Shown: piece after piece, positions 24,952 through 33,600 of the stretch
Layout of the letters: each line of letters begins with the position of its first letter
Position numbering within the stretch: position 1 is the first letter of the stretch
NCBI GenBank assembly: GCA_038529355.1
Contig: JBCBDU010000033.1
Location: 1 to 38,702, forward strand
Reading direction: 5' to 3'
From: CALBPI01 sp038529355
GTDB lineage: Bacteria > Pseudomonadota > Gammaproteobacteria > Steroidobacterales > Woeseiaceae
DNA: 38,702 bases
Position numbers and translations under genes: made by a program
The notes under the pieces: generated by a model
Told to the model about the DNA's origin: nothing
The model's database searches: none
The model's input: the letters and a program-made list of their open reading frames with translations, nothing else

Positions 24952-24992
24952 GCGTTGTGCAGCAATCGCATTGAAACAGGTAGAGCATCAAC

Positions 24993-25835
24993 ATGTCGCT
25001 GGATTTCTCTGACGCTGGGATCGTTTTCGCGCACGGGCCGGTATTGATCATGGGTGTATTGAATGTCACCCCTGATTCGTTCTCGGATGGCGGTCGCTTC
25101 GATTCGACGGCAGCCGCGTGCGCGCAGGCGCAAGCGATGCTGGCGGCAGGCGCAGACCTCATTGATATCGGGGGTGAGTCGACACGCCCTGGCGCGTCGC
25201 CGGTGTCAGCGGATGAGGAGATGAACCGGGTGATTCCGGTCATTGAGGCTCTGATGCGCGAGACATCACCGGTGATCTCGATCGACACGAGCAAGGCCGA
25301 AGTGATGCAGGCCGCCGTCGCGGCAGGTGCAGCAATGATCAACGATGTCTGGGCGTTGCGCCAAACCGGTGCGCTAGCTGCCGCAGCTGCGCTGGATGTG
25401 CCTGTGTGCCTGATGCACATGCAGGGCAGTCCGGACACCATGCAGCGCGATCCGCGCTATGCCTGCGTTGTTAATGAGGTGCATGCATTTTTGCAGACGC
25501 GCATTCAGCTTTGTGAGCAAGCCGGTATCGCGCGCGAGCGCCTGCTGGTGGATCCCGGTTTTGGTTTCGGCAAACGCCTGGACGACAACTTGGTCCTGTT
25601 GCGCGATTTGGGGCGGTTTCGTGACTGGGGCGTGCCGGTACTGGCCGGTTTATCGCGCAAATCGATGCTGGGTGAGATTACCGGACACAGTACCGACCAG
25701 CGGTTGATCGGCAGTGTTATTCTTGCCGCCGAGGCCGCACGACGCGGTGCATCGATCGTCCGTGTTCACGACGTAGAACAAACGCGCGAAGCGTTGCAGG
25801 TGGCGGCGGCAATCGGTGATCACCCGATACTCTAA
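24993..25835 (+). CDS. folP: Dihydropteroate synthase
   Basis: 280 residues, the normal length. Joins p-aminobenzoate to the pterin diphosphate in folate synthesis and is the sulfonamide target. Family signatures are complete: MGVLNVTPDSFSDGGRF near residue 20, then DLIDIGGESTRPGASPVSAD, ISIDTSKAEVMQAAVAAGAA, VCLMHMQGSP, LLVDPGFGFGKRLDDNL and GLSRKSMLGEITG, ending IVRVHDVEQTREAL. The TIM-barrel fold has no extra domain. It is followed 15 bases later by glmM, a pairing conserved in gammaproteobacteria, so the two are almost certainly one transcript. Confidence 0.98.
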   Translation: MSLDFSDAGIVFAHGPVLIMGVLNVTPDSFSDGGRFDSTAAACAQAQAMLAAGADLIDIGGESTRPGASPVSADEEMNRVIPVIEALMRETSPVISIDTSKAEVMQAAVAAGAAMINDVWALRQTGALAAAAALDVPVCLMHMQGSPDTMQRDPRYACVVNEVHAFLQTRIQLCEQAGIARERLLVDPGFGFGKRLDDNLVLLRDLGRFRDWGVPVLAGLSRKSMLGEITGHSTDQRLIGSVILAAEAARRGASIVRVHDVEQTREALQVAAAIGDHPIL

Positions 25836-25850
25836 CGATAGGGATTAGCT

Positions 25851-27185
25851 ATGGGGCGCAAGTTTTTTGGGACAGATGGCGTGCGCGGTCGTGTCGGCGA
25901 GATGCCGATGACCGCGGATTTCGCATTGCGACTGGCTGGCGCTGCCGCCAGAGTGCTGGTGCCGGACGGCGGGTCCGTCGTCATTGGCAAGGACACGCGG
26001 GTATCGGGGTACATGTTCGAAGCAGCGCTTGAGGCCGGGTTTACGGCGGCGGGCGTCGACGTGCTAATGCTCGGACCGTTGCCAACGCCCGGTGTTGCTC
26101 ACATCACGCGCTCGTTCAATGCCGATCTTGGTGTCATGATCAGCGCCTCACACAATGCCTATCACGACAACGGCATCAAATTTTTTGACCGCAATGGCAG
26201 CAAGTTGTCCGATGACGATGAGCTGCGCATCGAAGCGTTGCTGCAAGCGCCGGCGATCACGCGCGATTCAGCCGACCTGGGTTTTGCGCGGCGCATCGAT
26301 TCGGCGCGCGAGCGCTACCGCGATTATTGTTTGGCCACGGTCGACGAGTCGCTGAGCCTCGAAGGCATGAAAATCGTGCTGGACTGCTCGAACGGCGCGG
26401 CCTTCAAGATCGGCCCGCGCGTGTTGTCTGCGTTAGGTGCCACGGTGATTCCGATTGGATGTTCACCGAATGGCAAGAACATCAATGCCGGATGCGGCTC
26501 AACGCAGCCGGAGCTGCTGCAACAGATGGTTGTCGGCGTTGAAGCCGATTTGGGTATCGCTCTGGATGGTGATGGCGATCGCGTGCTGATGGTCGATCAT
26601 GAGGGCAACATTATTGATGGCGATCAGCTGATCTACATTGTCGCGATGGGTCGCCATCGCGCTGATGCGCTGAGCGGCCCGGTCGTTGGCACCGTCATGA
26701 GCAACCTCGGTCTGGAGCGCAAGCTGGGCGAGCACGGTATCGACTTTGTCCGTGCAAAGGTCGGCGATCGCTATGTGATGGAAGAGCTCAAAAAACATGG
26801 TGGGGTCATTGGTGGGGAAACCTCGGGGCACATCATCTGTCTGGATCGTGCGACCACCGGCGACGGCATGGTCAGCGCGTTGCAGTTGCTGGAGATCATC
26901 CGCAGCACGGGCATGCGCCTGGCGGATCTGGCCAATGAAATGCCGCTGTTTCCGCAAGTATTGATTAACGTGCGGATCAGTGAGCGAATCGACCTTGATA
27001 GTGACGACAAGATTCAAGGCGCCAAGCGCGATATCGAGGCCGGACTGGGCGATCGGGGGCGCATTGTGTTGCGCGCCTCAGGTACCGAGCCGCTGATCCG
27101 AGTCATGGTGGAGGGCGAGGACAAGGAAGAAGTGCGCGCAGCGGCGGCGAAATTGGCCGACACCGTAAAGCTGGCGGCGGCATGA
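25851..27185 (+). CDS. glmM: Phosphoglucosamine mutase
   Basis: 444 residues from an ATG with AGGGAT upstream. Converts glucosamine-6-phosphate to glucosamine-1-phosphate for peptidoglycan and lipopolysaccharide precursors. It starts with the family signature KFFGTDGVRGRVGEMPMT. The phosphoserine loop is MISASHNAYHDNGIKFFDR with the active Ser100. Mg2+ is bound by DGDGDRV, the sugar-binding loop reads GGETSGHI, and the phosphate-binding end is RASGTEPLIRVMVEG. It lies directly behind folP and 85 bases before tpiA, the gap holding a candidate promoter. Confidence 0.98.
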   Translation: MGRKFFGTDGVRGRVGEMPMTADFALRLAGAAARVLVPDGGSVVIGKDTRVSGYMFEAALEAGFTAAGVDVLMLGPLPTPGVAHITRSFNADLGVMISASHNAYHDNGIKFFDRNGSKLSDDDELRIEALLQAPAITRDSADLGFARRIDSARERYRDYCLATVDESLSLEGMKIVLDCSNGAAFKIGPRVLSALGATVIPIGCSPNGKNINAGCGSTQPELLQQMVVGVEADLGIALDGDGDRVLMVDHEGNIIDGDQLIYIVAMGRHRADALSGPVVGTVMSNLGLERKLGEHGIDFVRAKVGDRYVMEELKKHGGVIGGETSGHIICLDRATTGDGMVSALQLLEIIRSTGMRLADLANEMPLFPQVLINVRISERIDLDSDDKIQGAKRDIEAGLGDRGRIVLRASGTEPLIRVMVEGEDKEEVRAAAAKLADTVKLAAA

Positions 27186-27198
27186 TCGCGCTGAATCA

Positions 27199-27227
27199 TT
27201 GCAGAAGTGGCGGTCTGACGGTATGCT
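27199..27227 (+). promoter_or_regulatory. Candidate sigma-70 promoter for tpiA-secG
   Basis: TTGCAG (27199-27204) and TATGCT (27222-27227) with an ideal 17-base spacer lie 43 bases before tpiA. Box matches are only moderate (three and four of six), so this is a tentative call. Confidence 0.38.
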
Positions 27228-27270
27228 CGCCGGCTTTTCACGGTCGCGGTGACCCGGACGCAGCACGCAC

Positions 27271-28032
27271 ATGAGAGACTACCTGATCGCTGGCAACTGG
27301 AAGATGAATGGCTCGCGAGCGGCGAATGATGCGCTCGTCGATGGTATCCGTCGTTCTGTCGCCACAGGTGTTGAATATCTGGTCTGCCCGCCACATCCGT
27401 TCATCGATCAGGTGGCGACGCGATTGTCTGGCAGCGACGTGCAGCTTGGCGCGCAGAACGTCTCCGAATATCACGAGGGCGCCTACACTGGCGAGGTTTC
27501 AGCGGCGATGCTGGCAGAGCTCGGTTGTCGTTATGTCCTGGTGGGGCACTCCGAGCGGCGTGCGTTGTTCGCCGAGCTGGATGAGCAAGTGGCGGCGAAG
27601 TTCGCGGCCGCTATTGAACATGACATCAAGCCGGTATTGTGCGTGGGCGAAACGCTCGCACAGCGCCAGGCGAATGAGACCGACGCTGTTGTGCTGGCGC
27701 AGCTCGACGCGGTTTTGGGGATAGTAGGTGCCGCAGGCTTTGCCGGCGCTGTTGTCGCGTACGAGCCTGTTTGGGCGATCGGTACCGGCGAAACGGCCAC
27801 GCCGGAGCAGGCGCAGGCTGTGCATGCGCTGCTGCGTTCGCGTCTGGCTGAGCTCGATGCGGACCTCGCGGCATCGACACGTATTTTGTATGGCGGCAGC
27901 ATGAAGCCGGCCAACGCCCATGGTTTGCTGAGCATGCCGGACATTGATGGTGGGCTCATCGGCGGTGCGTCTCTGGACGCTACGCAGTTTTCTGAAATCG
28001 GTGCGGCAGCAGCTGCACTGGCTTCTTCCTGA
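27271..28032 (+). CDS. tpiA: Triosephosphate isomerase
   Basis: 253 residues, a usual length. Interconverts dihydroxyacetone phosphate and glyceraldehyde-3-phosphate. Catalytic residues are in place: Lys11 in AGNWKMNGS, His93 in VGHSERR, and Glu165 in AYEPVWAIGTGETATPEQAQ, the last also including loop 6. The phosphate-binding end is ILYGGSMKPANA, then GGLIGGASLDATQF. The ribosome site is weak. secG follows after 25 bases, the well-known tpiA-secG pairing of proteobacteria, with no functional link known beyond co-transcription. Confidence 0.98.
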   Translation: MRDYLIAGNWKMNGSRAANDALVDGIRRSVATGVEYLVCPPHPFIDQVATRLSGSDVQLGAQNVSEYHEGAYTGEVSAAMLAELGCRYVLVGHSERRALFAELDEQVAAKFAAAIEHDIKPVLCVGETLAQRQANETDAVVLAQLDAVLGIVGAAGFAGAVVAYEPVWAIGTGETATPEQAQAVHALLRSRLAELDADLAASTRILYGGSMKPANAHGLLSMPDIDGGLIGGASLDATQFSEIGAAAAALASS

Positions 28033-28057
28033 ATAGAACTTTCAACGGAAAATCGAT

Positions 28058-28525
28058 ATGGATACGGCCTTTTTAGTGCTCGCCCTGATCCACGCGGTCA
28101 TCTCCATCGCTATTGTTGCGTTGGTGTTGATGCAGAAGGGCAAGGGCGCCGACGCCGGCGCTTCGTTCGGCTCAGGCGCATCGGGCACTGTTTTTGGTGC
28201 TCGCGGTGCCGCTAACTTCCTGTCGCGTGCGACAGCGGTAATGGCAACACTATTCTTTGTGAATAGCCTGGCGCTTGCCTACCTGACGACGCAACAAACG
28301 GGTGCTGGCACCAGTGTTGTCGAGGCTGCCGAGGCACCGGCCGCTGACGCTATTGACGATGTGGTTGAGCTGCAGACGCCTGATGACGTGCCATCACTGA
28401 ATCTGGATGATGCGCAAGAGGCGGTCGATGAAGCGACTGATGCCATTGGCGATGTGGCCGATGATCTGCCGGCCATCGAAGCGCCGGCGCCAGAGGCAGA
28501 GAACCCAGAGACAGAGAACGAGTAA
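28058..28525 (+). CDS. secG: Protein translocase subunit SecG with long acidic tail
   Basis: 155 residues, against about 110 in E. coli. Two membrane segments lie at about 5-25 and 58-77, joined by the conserved cytoplasmic loop VLMQKGKGADAGASFGSGAS, the SecG signature. SecG supports SecYE and SecA in protein export across the inner membrane. The C-terminal 70 residues are an Ala/Glu/Asp-rich, low-complexity extension (for example EAAEAPAADAIDDVVELQTP) probably disordered; such tails occur in several relatives. The gene ends 22 bases before tRNA-Leu, so both may share a transcript with tpiA. Confidence 0.96.
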   Translation: MDTAFLVLALIHAVISIAIVALVLMQKGKGADAGASFGSGASGTVFGARGAANFLSRATAVMATLFFVNSLALAYLTTQQTGAGTSVVEAAEAPAADAIDDVVELQTPDDVPSLNLDDAQEAVDEATDAIGDVADDLPAIEAPAPEAENPETENE

Positions 28526-28547
28526 TCGTCTGACAAGATACTTTTAT

Positions 28548-28632
28548 GCCGATGTGGTGGAATTGGTAGACACGCTGTCTTGAGGGGGCAGTGGCGCAAG
28601 CCGTGCCGGTTCGAGTCCGGCCATCGGCACCA
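28548..28632 (+). tRNA. tRNA-Leu (anticodon GAG)
   Basis: 85 nt with encoded CCA. The acceptor GCCGATG pairs perfectly with CATCGGC. The anticodon stem CTGTC/GGCAG holds the loop TTGAGGG with anticodon GAG at 28582-28584, reading CUC and CUU. A long variable arm (TGGCGCAAGCC region) marks a class II tRNA, and the T-arm is CCGGTTCGAGTCCGG. A tRNA-Leu after secG is common in gammaproteobacteria; here nuoA follows. Confidence 0.97.
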
Positions 28633-28757
28633 CGTATCTTGATTGTTGCAGATCGCTGCGGTGACGCCCATTGAGGGTCGTCGCCAGAGTCTGCATGCTC
28701 GACAATGGCTTGTCACCATTCAGCCTAAGGGCAGGGCATTTTTCGCCGCTAAACCTG

Positions 28758-28785
28758 TTAACAGCGGGGCTCCTCCTGCTACAAT
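28758..28785 (+). promoter_or_regulatory. Extended -10 sigma-70 promoter of the nuo operon
   Basis: TTAACA (28758-28763) and TACAAT (28780-28785) are separated by 16 bases; each box matches five of six consensus positions, and TG at 28777-28778 makes an extended -10. Start of transcription is expected near 28792, giving a leader of about 100 bases before nuoA that contains the hairpin GGCGGC-AAACGC-GCCGCC. The 125 bases between the tRNA and this promoter show nothing further. Confidence 0.72.
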
Positions 28786-28894
28786 AGCGGGCGAATTCGG
28801 GCGGCAAACGCGCCGCCAAACCTTAAGAATTGAAGATCGGACTGCTGCCGCGTGGGGACGCGCGCATGGCGGGGTTCGGCATGGGACGCAAAGC

Positions 28895-29251
28895 GTGTTG
28901 CAAAACTACATACCGATCCTGATTTTTCTCGGTATTTCCGCTGGCCTGGGCATCGCGATGATGACGCTGGGCTTCCTGTTCGGTTCGGGCAGCAAAGATA
29001 GCGAAAAGCTCTCTCCGTACGAATGCGGATTCGAAGCGTTCGACGACAGCCGCATGAAATTCGATGTGCGGTACTACCTCGTCGCAATCTTGTTCATTAT
29101 CTTCGATCTCGAGATCGCGTTTTTGTTTCCGTGGGCGATCTCGCTCGACAGCATCGGCGGTTTTGGTTTGCTCGCGATGGGCTTGTTCTTGGCCGTGCTG
29201 GTCGTGGGTTTTATTTACGAATGGAAAAAAGGTGCGCTTGAATGGGACTAG
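28895..29251 (+). CDS. nuoA: NADH-quinone oxidoreductase subunit A
   Basis: 118 residues from a GTG at 28895 (MLQNYIPILIFLGISAGLGI), with GGGA upstream; the frame is open earlier but without family sequence, and this length fits the short NuoA of Xanthomonas-like bacteria. Three membrane segments are visible, with the cytoplasmic loop KLSPYECGFEAFDDSRMKFD, the family signature that includes the conserved Cys and Glu, then VRYYLVAILFIIFDLEIAFL. NuoA belongs to the membrane arm near the quinone site. Its end overlaps the nuoB start by ten bases. Confidence 0.95.
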   Translation: MLQNYIPILIFLGISAGLGIAMMTLGFLFGSGSKDSEKLSPYECGFEAFDDSRMKFDVRYYLVAILFIIFDLEIAFLFPWAISLDSIGGFGLLAMGLFLAVLVVGFIYEWKKGALEWD

Positions 29252-29760
29252 ATTCCACCGCAACGGCGCCGCAGTCGTTTGAATTGCCGCCCGGTAGCAT
29301 CCAGAAGAAGGGGATGGTTGTCACCAGTGTCGACACCGTCGTCAACTGGGCGCGCACCGGTTCGATGTGGCCGATGACCTTTGGCCTTGCCTGCTGTGCT
29401 GTCGAGATGATGCATGCGGGCGCGGCTCGCTATGATCTGGATCGCTTCGGCATCGTGTTTCGCCCAAGTCCGCGGCAGTCAGACGTCATGATCGTGGCCG
29501 GTACGCTGGTCAACAAAATGGCACCGGCATTGCGCAAAGTTTATGACCAGATGCCTGAACCGCGCTGGGTCATCTCGATGGGTTCATGCGCGAACGGTGG
29601 TGGCTATTACCACTACTCGTACGCCGTCGTGCGCGGTTGCGATCGCGTCGTGCCGGTCGATGTGTATGTGCCCGGTTGTCCGCCGACCGCTGAAGCACTG
29701 ATTTACGGCATTTTACAGCTGCAAAAGAAAATTCGTCGCACGAGTACGATTGCCCGATGA
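29242..29760 (+). CDS. nuoB: NADH-quinone oxidoreductase subunit B (cluster N2)
   Basis: 172 residues. Carries the terminal 4Fe-4S cluster N2 that passes electrons to quinone. Ligands are the adjacent Cys51-Cys52 (TFGLACCAVEMM), Cys116 (MGSCANGGGYY) and Cys146 (VPGCPPTAEAL), all in expected places. Core sequence GIVFRPSPRQSDVMIVAGTL is typical. Its start overlaps the nuoA end by ten bases and its stop overlaps nuoC by four (ATGA), showing tight translational coupling. Confidence 0.98.
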   Translation: MGLDSTATAPQSFELPPGSIQKKGMVVTSVDTVVNWARTGSMWPMTFGLACCAVEMMHAGAARYDLDRFGIVFRPSPRQSDVMIVAGTLVNKMAPALRKVYDQMPEPRWVISMGSCANGGGYYHYSYAVVRGCDRVVPVDVYVPGCPPTAEALIYGILQLQKKIRRTSTIAR

Positions 29761-30479
29761 GCGAAGAGACGACAATCGTGGCCAACACGCACTATGACTC
29801 GGCGCTTGCCAATGCATTGCGCGCACAGTTCGCGGATTTTGAGATCACCGTGTCGGCGGCGCGCGAAGTGACGATGATCGTGCCGCTCGATGCATGGGTA
29901 TCGACGTGCCAAGAGTTACGCGATGCATCGCAGTTTGATTTTTCAACACTGATCGATTTGTGCGGCGTCGACTACCTGACCTACGGCCAGGATGAGTGGA
30001 AGACCAACTCGGCGACCGGCAGCGGCTATTCGCGCGGAGTGCAGCGTGAGGTTATCGTCGATGAGTCCGAGACCTTTGCGCCAGAGCGATTCGCCGTGGT
30101 GGGGCACCTGTTGTCGCTCAATCACAACTGGCGGTTGCGCGTGCGCACGTTTGCGTCCACTGATAATCCGCCGCGCTGTCCGTCGTTGCTGGACGTGTGG
30201 GCATCGGCTGACTGGTATGAGCGTGAAGCGTTTGATCTGTTTGGTATCGTGTTCGATGGTCACCCGGACTTGCGCCGTTTATTGACCGACTACGGCTTCA
30301 TCGGTCATCCGTTCCGCAAGGATTTCCCATTGTCTGGCAACGTTGAAGTGCGTTACGACCCGGGCAAAGGTCGCGTCGCCTACGAGCCGGTATCGATCGA
30401 GCCACGCACGCTGGTGCCGCGTGTCATCCGTGATGATAACCGCTACGAAGAAGCGCTGAGAGAAGACCACGATGTCTGA
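29757..30479 (+). CDS. nuoC: NADH-quinone oxidoreductase subunit C
   Basis: 240 residues. Peripheral-arm subunit without cofactors, contacting NuoB and NuoD. The 30-kDa family signature is clear: PSLLDVWASADWYEREAFDL, FGIVFDGHPDLRRLLTDYGF and GHPFRKDFPLSG. It is a separate gene, unlike the nuoCD fusion of E. coli, and overlaps nuoB by four bases and nuoD by eight. The N-terminal 35 residues are less conserved. Confidence 0.97.
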   Translation: MSEETTIVANTHYDSALANALRAQFADFEITVSAAREVTMIVPLDAWVSTCQELRDASQFDFSTLIDLCGVDYLTYGQDEWKTNSATGSGYSRGVQREVIVDESETFAPERFAVVGHLLSLNHNWRLRVRTFASTDNPPRCPSLLDVWASADWYEREAFDLFGIVFDGHPDLRRLLTDYGFIGHPFRKDFPLSGNVEVRYDPGKGRVAYEPVSIEPRTLVPRVIRDDNRYEEALREDHDV

Positions 30480-31725
30480 GATCCAGAATTTCACATTGAA
30501 CTTCGGCCCGCAGCATCCGGCGGCGCACGGTGTGTTGCGTTTGATTCTCGAGATGGACGGCGAAACGATCCAACGCGCTGATCCGCACGTCGGCTTGCTG
30601 CATCGCGGCACGGAGAAACTGGCCGAGAGCAAACCCTACAACCAGAGCATCGGTTACATGGATCGGCTCGACTACGTGTCGATGATGTGTAACGAGCACG
30701 GCTATGTGTTGGCCATCGAAAAACTGATGGGCATCACGCCGCCATTGCGCGCGCAGTACATCCGCGTCATGTTCGACGAGATCACGCGCATTTTGAATCA
30801 CCTGATGTGGCTCGGTGCGCACGGTCTGGATATCGGCGCGATGACGATGTTCCTGTATTGCTTCCGCGAGCGCGAAGACCTGATGGATTGCTACGAGGCG
30901 GTGTCCGGTACGCGCATGCACGCGACGTACTACCGTCCGGGTGGCGTTTATCGCGATCTGCCCGATACGATGCCGCGCTATGAATCGTCACAATGGCGCA
31001 GCGAAGCGTCTGCCAAATCGCTGAATGAAAACCGCAGCGGCTCAATGCTCGATTTCATCCAGGACTTTACCGAGCGTTTCCCGGGTTGTGTCGATGACTA
31101 CGAAACGCTGCTGACCGATAACCGCATCTGGAAACAGCGCACCGTTAACATCGGTGTTGTGACGCCTGAGCGCGCTCAGCAGTTGGGCTTCACCGGCCCG
31201 ATGCTGCGTGGCTCCGGTGTCGAGTGGGATCTGCGTCGCAAGCAACCTTACGAAGTGTATGACCGCCTCGAGTTCGATATTCCGGTTGGCGTCAATGGCG
31301 ATTGCTACGATCGCTACCTGGTGCGCGTTGAAGAGATGCGCCAGTCCAACCGCATTATTCGTCAGTGTGTTGACTGGCTGCGCGACAACCCTGGCGACGT
31401 GATGCTCGACGATCACAAGATCGCACCGCCGAAGCGCGTCGAAATGAAAGGCGATATGGAATCGCTGATTCACCATTTCAAACTGTTCACGGAAGGGTAC
31501 ACAGTGCCTGTCGGTGAAGCGTATGCGGCCATCGAACACCCGAAAGGCGAATTCGGCACCTACATCGTGTCGGATGGCGCTAACAAACCGTATCGACTGA
31601 AAGTGCGGGCTCCAGGCTTTGCGCACATCTCAGCGATGAATGAAATGGTCTCCGGGCACATGCTCGCAGACGTAGTGGCCGTGATCGGCACGCAGGACAT
31701 TGTGTTCGGCGAAATCGATCGCTAG
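30472..31725 (+). CDS. nuoD: NADH-quinone oxidoreductase subunit D
   Basis: 417 residues, the family length. The 49-kDa subunit forms the quinone pocket with NuoB. The signature LNFGPQHPAAHGVLRLILEM with the quinone-pocket His is near the start, followed by GLLHRGTEKLAESKPYNQSI and YMDRLDYVSMMCNEHGYVLA. The C-terminal part reads VRAPGFAHISAMNEMVSGHM and ends VIGTQDIVFGEIDR, the usual end. The relation to hydrogenase large subunits is remote, no metal-binding Cys being present. nuoE follows after 12 bases. Confidence 0.98.
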   Translation: MSEIQNFTLNFGPQHPAAHGVLRLILEMDGETIQRADPHVGLLHRGTEKLAESKPYNQSIGYMDRLDYVSMMCNEHGYVLAIEKLMGITPPLRAQYIRVMFDEITRILNHLMWLGAHGLDIGAMTMFLYCFREREDLMDCYEAVSGTRMHATYYRPGGVYRDLPDTMPRYESSQWRSEASAKSLNENRSGSMLDFIQDFTERFPGCVDDYETLLTDNRIWKQRTVNIGVVTPERAQQLGFTGPMLRGSGVEWDLRRKQPYEVYDRLEFDIPVGVNGDCYDRYLVRVEEMRQSNRIIRQCVDWLRDNPGDVMLDDHKIAPPKRVEMKGDMESLIHHFKLFTEGYTVPVGEAYAAIEHPKGEFGTYIVSDGANKPYRLKVRAPGFAHISAMNEMVSGHMLADVVAVIGTQDIVFGEIDR

Positions 31726-31737
31726 GCAGGTTGACAG

Positions 31738-32244
31738 ATGCAGGCTCAAGACTCTTCCAATACGTCATTGCTCTCGGCACATGTGTGCGAAGAGATCGAC
31801 CAGTGGCGTTCGCGTTTCCCGGCGGATCAAAGCCGCTCGGCCATCATTGGCGCGTTGCATGCCGTGCAACATCAGAACCAGGGCTTTTTGACCACGGACC
31901 TGATGGACGCCGTTGCGGCATACCTCGATCTCGAACCGATTCAGGTTTATGAAGTCGCGTCGTTCTATTCGATGTTCGTGACCAAGCCGGTCGGCCGCCA
32001 CAACGTGGCCATTTGCACGAACGTGTCGTGCATGTTGCGCGGTGCGGAAGAGCTGGTTGCGCACGCCGAAAAGCACCTGGGCACTAAACTCGGTGGCAGC
32101 ACCGAGGACGGTCGCATTTATCTGAAGCGCGAAGAAGAGTGTCTGGCCGCCTGTTGTGGTGCGCCGATGATGATGGTTGATCACGTCTACCACGAGAACC
32201 TGACGCCTGAGTCGATGCAGGCCATTCTGGATGAACTCGAATGA
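31738..32244 (+). CDS. nuoE: NADH-quinone oxidoreductase subunit E (2Fe-2S N1a)
   Basis: 168 residues. The 24-kDa thioredoxin-fold subunit of the NADH-oxidising module. Ligands of the 2Fe-2S cluster N1a are Cys93 and Cys98 (ICTNVSCMLRGAEEL) and Cys135 and Cys139 (REEECLAACCGAPMMMV); an extra Cys140 follows. The helical N-terminal part contains GFLTTDLMDAVAAYLDLEPI. It overlaps nuoF by four bases (ATGA), its partner in the module. Confidence 0.97.
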   Translation: MQAQDSSNTSLLSAHVCEEIDQWRSRFPADQSRSAIIGALHAVQHQNQGFLTTDLMDAVAAYLDLEPIQVYEVASFYSMFVTKPVGRHNVAICTNVSCMLRGAEELVAHAEKHLGTKLGGSTEDGRIYLKREEECLAACCGAPMMMVDHVYHENLTPESMQAILDELE

Positions 32245-33545
32245 GTGAAGTACGCAACAACGTTTGTTACGCAACGCTTGGCAGTGACAATTGCTGGACG
32301 CTCGATGCCTACCGCAAGACCGGTGGGTACCAATCCTGGGAACGTATTCTGAAAGGCGAGTTGTCGCCGGATGAAGTCATCGACATCGTCAAAGCGTCAG
32401 GCTTGCGCGGTCGCGGTGGCGCCGGGTTCCCGACCGGGCTGAAGTGGAGCTTCATGCCGCGAAGTGCGCCAGTACAAAAATATCTGGTGTGCAATTCGGA
32501 CGAAAGCGAGCCGGGCACGTGCCACGATCGCGAGATTTTGCGTTACAACCCGCACTCACTGGTGGAAGGCATGGCGATCGCCGCCTACGCGATGGGTGCG
32601 ACGGTGGCCTACAACTACATTCGTGGCGAATTCATCGAAGAGCCGGTGCCGCGATTCGAAGCAGCCGTGCGAGAAGCCTACGAAGCCGGTCTGCTCGGCA
32701 AGAACATTCAGGGCTCTGGTATCGACTTCGATCTCGAAACGTTCGTTGGCGCCGGCGCGTACATTTGCGGCGAAGAGACTGCGCTGCTGGAGTCACTCGA
32801 AGGCAAGCAGGGCAAGCCGCGTTTCAAGCCGCCGTTCCCGGCCAATTTTGGTCTGTACGGCAAGCCGACAACGATCAACAACACGCAATCGCTGGCCAGC
32901 GTGCCATCCATTCTCCGCGAAGGTGCTGAGTGGTTCAGCGGCCTTGGCGTTGAGAATTCCGGCGGCACGGCAATCTTCTCGGTATCGGGCCACGTCGAAA
33001 AGCCAATGAACGTCGAATTGCCGATGGGCATCCCGTTTAAGGAGTTGCTGGACATGTGTGGCGGCGTCTGGAAAGGCCGCAAGCTCAAAGCGGTGATTCC
33101 GGGTGGTTCATCAGTGCCAGTGTTGCCGGCCGAAATCATTATGGATTGCACGATGGATTACGACTCGCTGAAAGCGGCGGGCTCGTCGTTCGGAACCGGC
33201 GCGGTCATGGTTATGGACGATTCGACATGCATGGTGCGCGTATTGCGTCGTATCGCACGTTTTTACATGGCTGAGAGTTGCGGGCAGTGCACACCGTGCC
33301 GTGAAGGCACGGGCTGGATGTACCGCATGTTGACCGGTTTCCTCGAAGGGCGTGGCACCGAAGCTGATCTGTCGCGCTTGCTCGATGTCGCCAACAAGAT
33401 TGAAGGCCACACGATTTGTGCACTGGGCGATGCGGCCGCGTGGCCGGTGCAGAGCTTCTTGAATCACTACCGCCACGAATTTGAATACATGGTCGCAAAC
33501 GGCGGCCGCAGCATCGTAGACGCGGACAGCGCAGCGGCTGCCTGA
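32241..33545 (+). CDS. nuoF: NADH-quinone oxidoreductase subunit F (FMN, NADH binding)
   Basis: 434 residues. Oxidises NADH through FMN. The NADH/FMN site is shown by GLRGRGGAGFPTGLKWSFMP (55-74), CNSDESEPGTCHDREIL and GAGAYICGEETALLESLEGK. The 4Fe-4S cluster N3 is held by Cys347, Cys350 and Cys353 (ESCGQCTPCREGTGW) and Cys393 (ICALGDAAAWP). Complete and of normal length. nuoG follows on the same strand, 55 bases to the chosen ATG. Confidence 0.98.
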   Translation: MSEVRNNVCYATLGSDNCWTLDAYRKTGGYQSWERILKGELSPDEVIDIVKASGLRGRGGAGFPTGLKWSFMPRSAPVQKYLVCNSDESEPGTCHDREILRYNPHSLVEGMAIAAYAMGATVAYNYIRGEFIEEPVPRFEAAVREAYEAGLLGKNIQGSGIDFDLETFVGAGAYICGEETALLESLEGKQGKPRFKPPFPANFGLYGKPTTINNTQSLASVPSILREGAEWFSGLGVENSGGTAIFSVSGHVEKPMNVELPMGIPFKELLDMCGGVWKGRKLKAVIPGGSSVPVLPAEIIMDCTMDYDSLKAAGSSFGTGAVMVMDDSTCMVRVLRRIARFYMAESCGQCTPCREGTGWMYRMLTGFLEGRGTEADLSRLLDVANKIEGHTICALGDAAAWPVQSFLNHYRHEFEYMVANGGRSIVDADSAAAA

Positions 33546-33600
33546 TTTTTAATTTTTGAGCGTGACCACGCCGGTTGCGCAAGCAGGAACGACGAACGTC

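Noticed and set aside
28643..28894. 84-codon upstream extension of nuoA
   Set aside because: Covers the nuo promoter and leader and lacks similarity to NuoA; the GTG at 28895 matches the family start.
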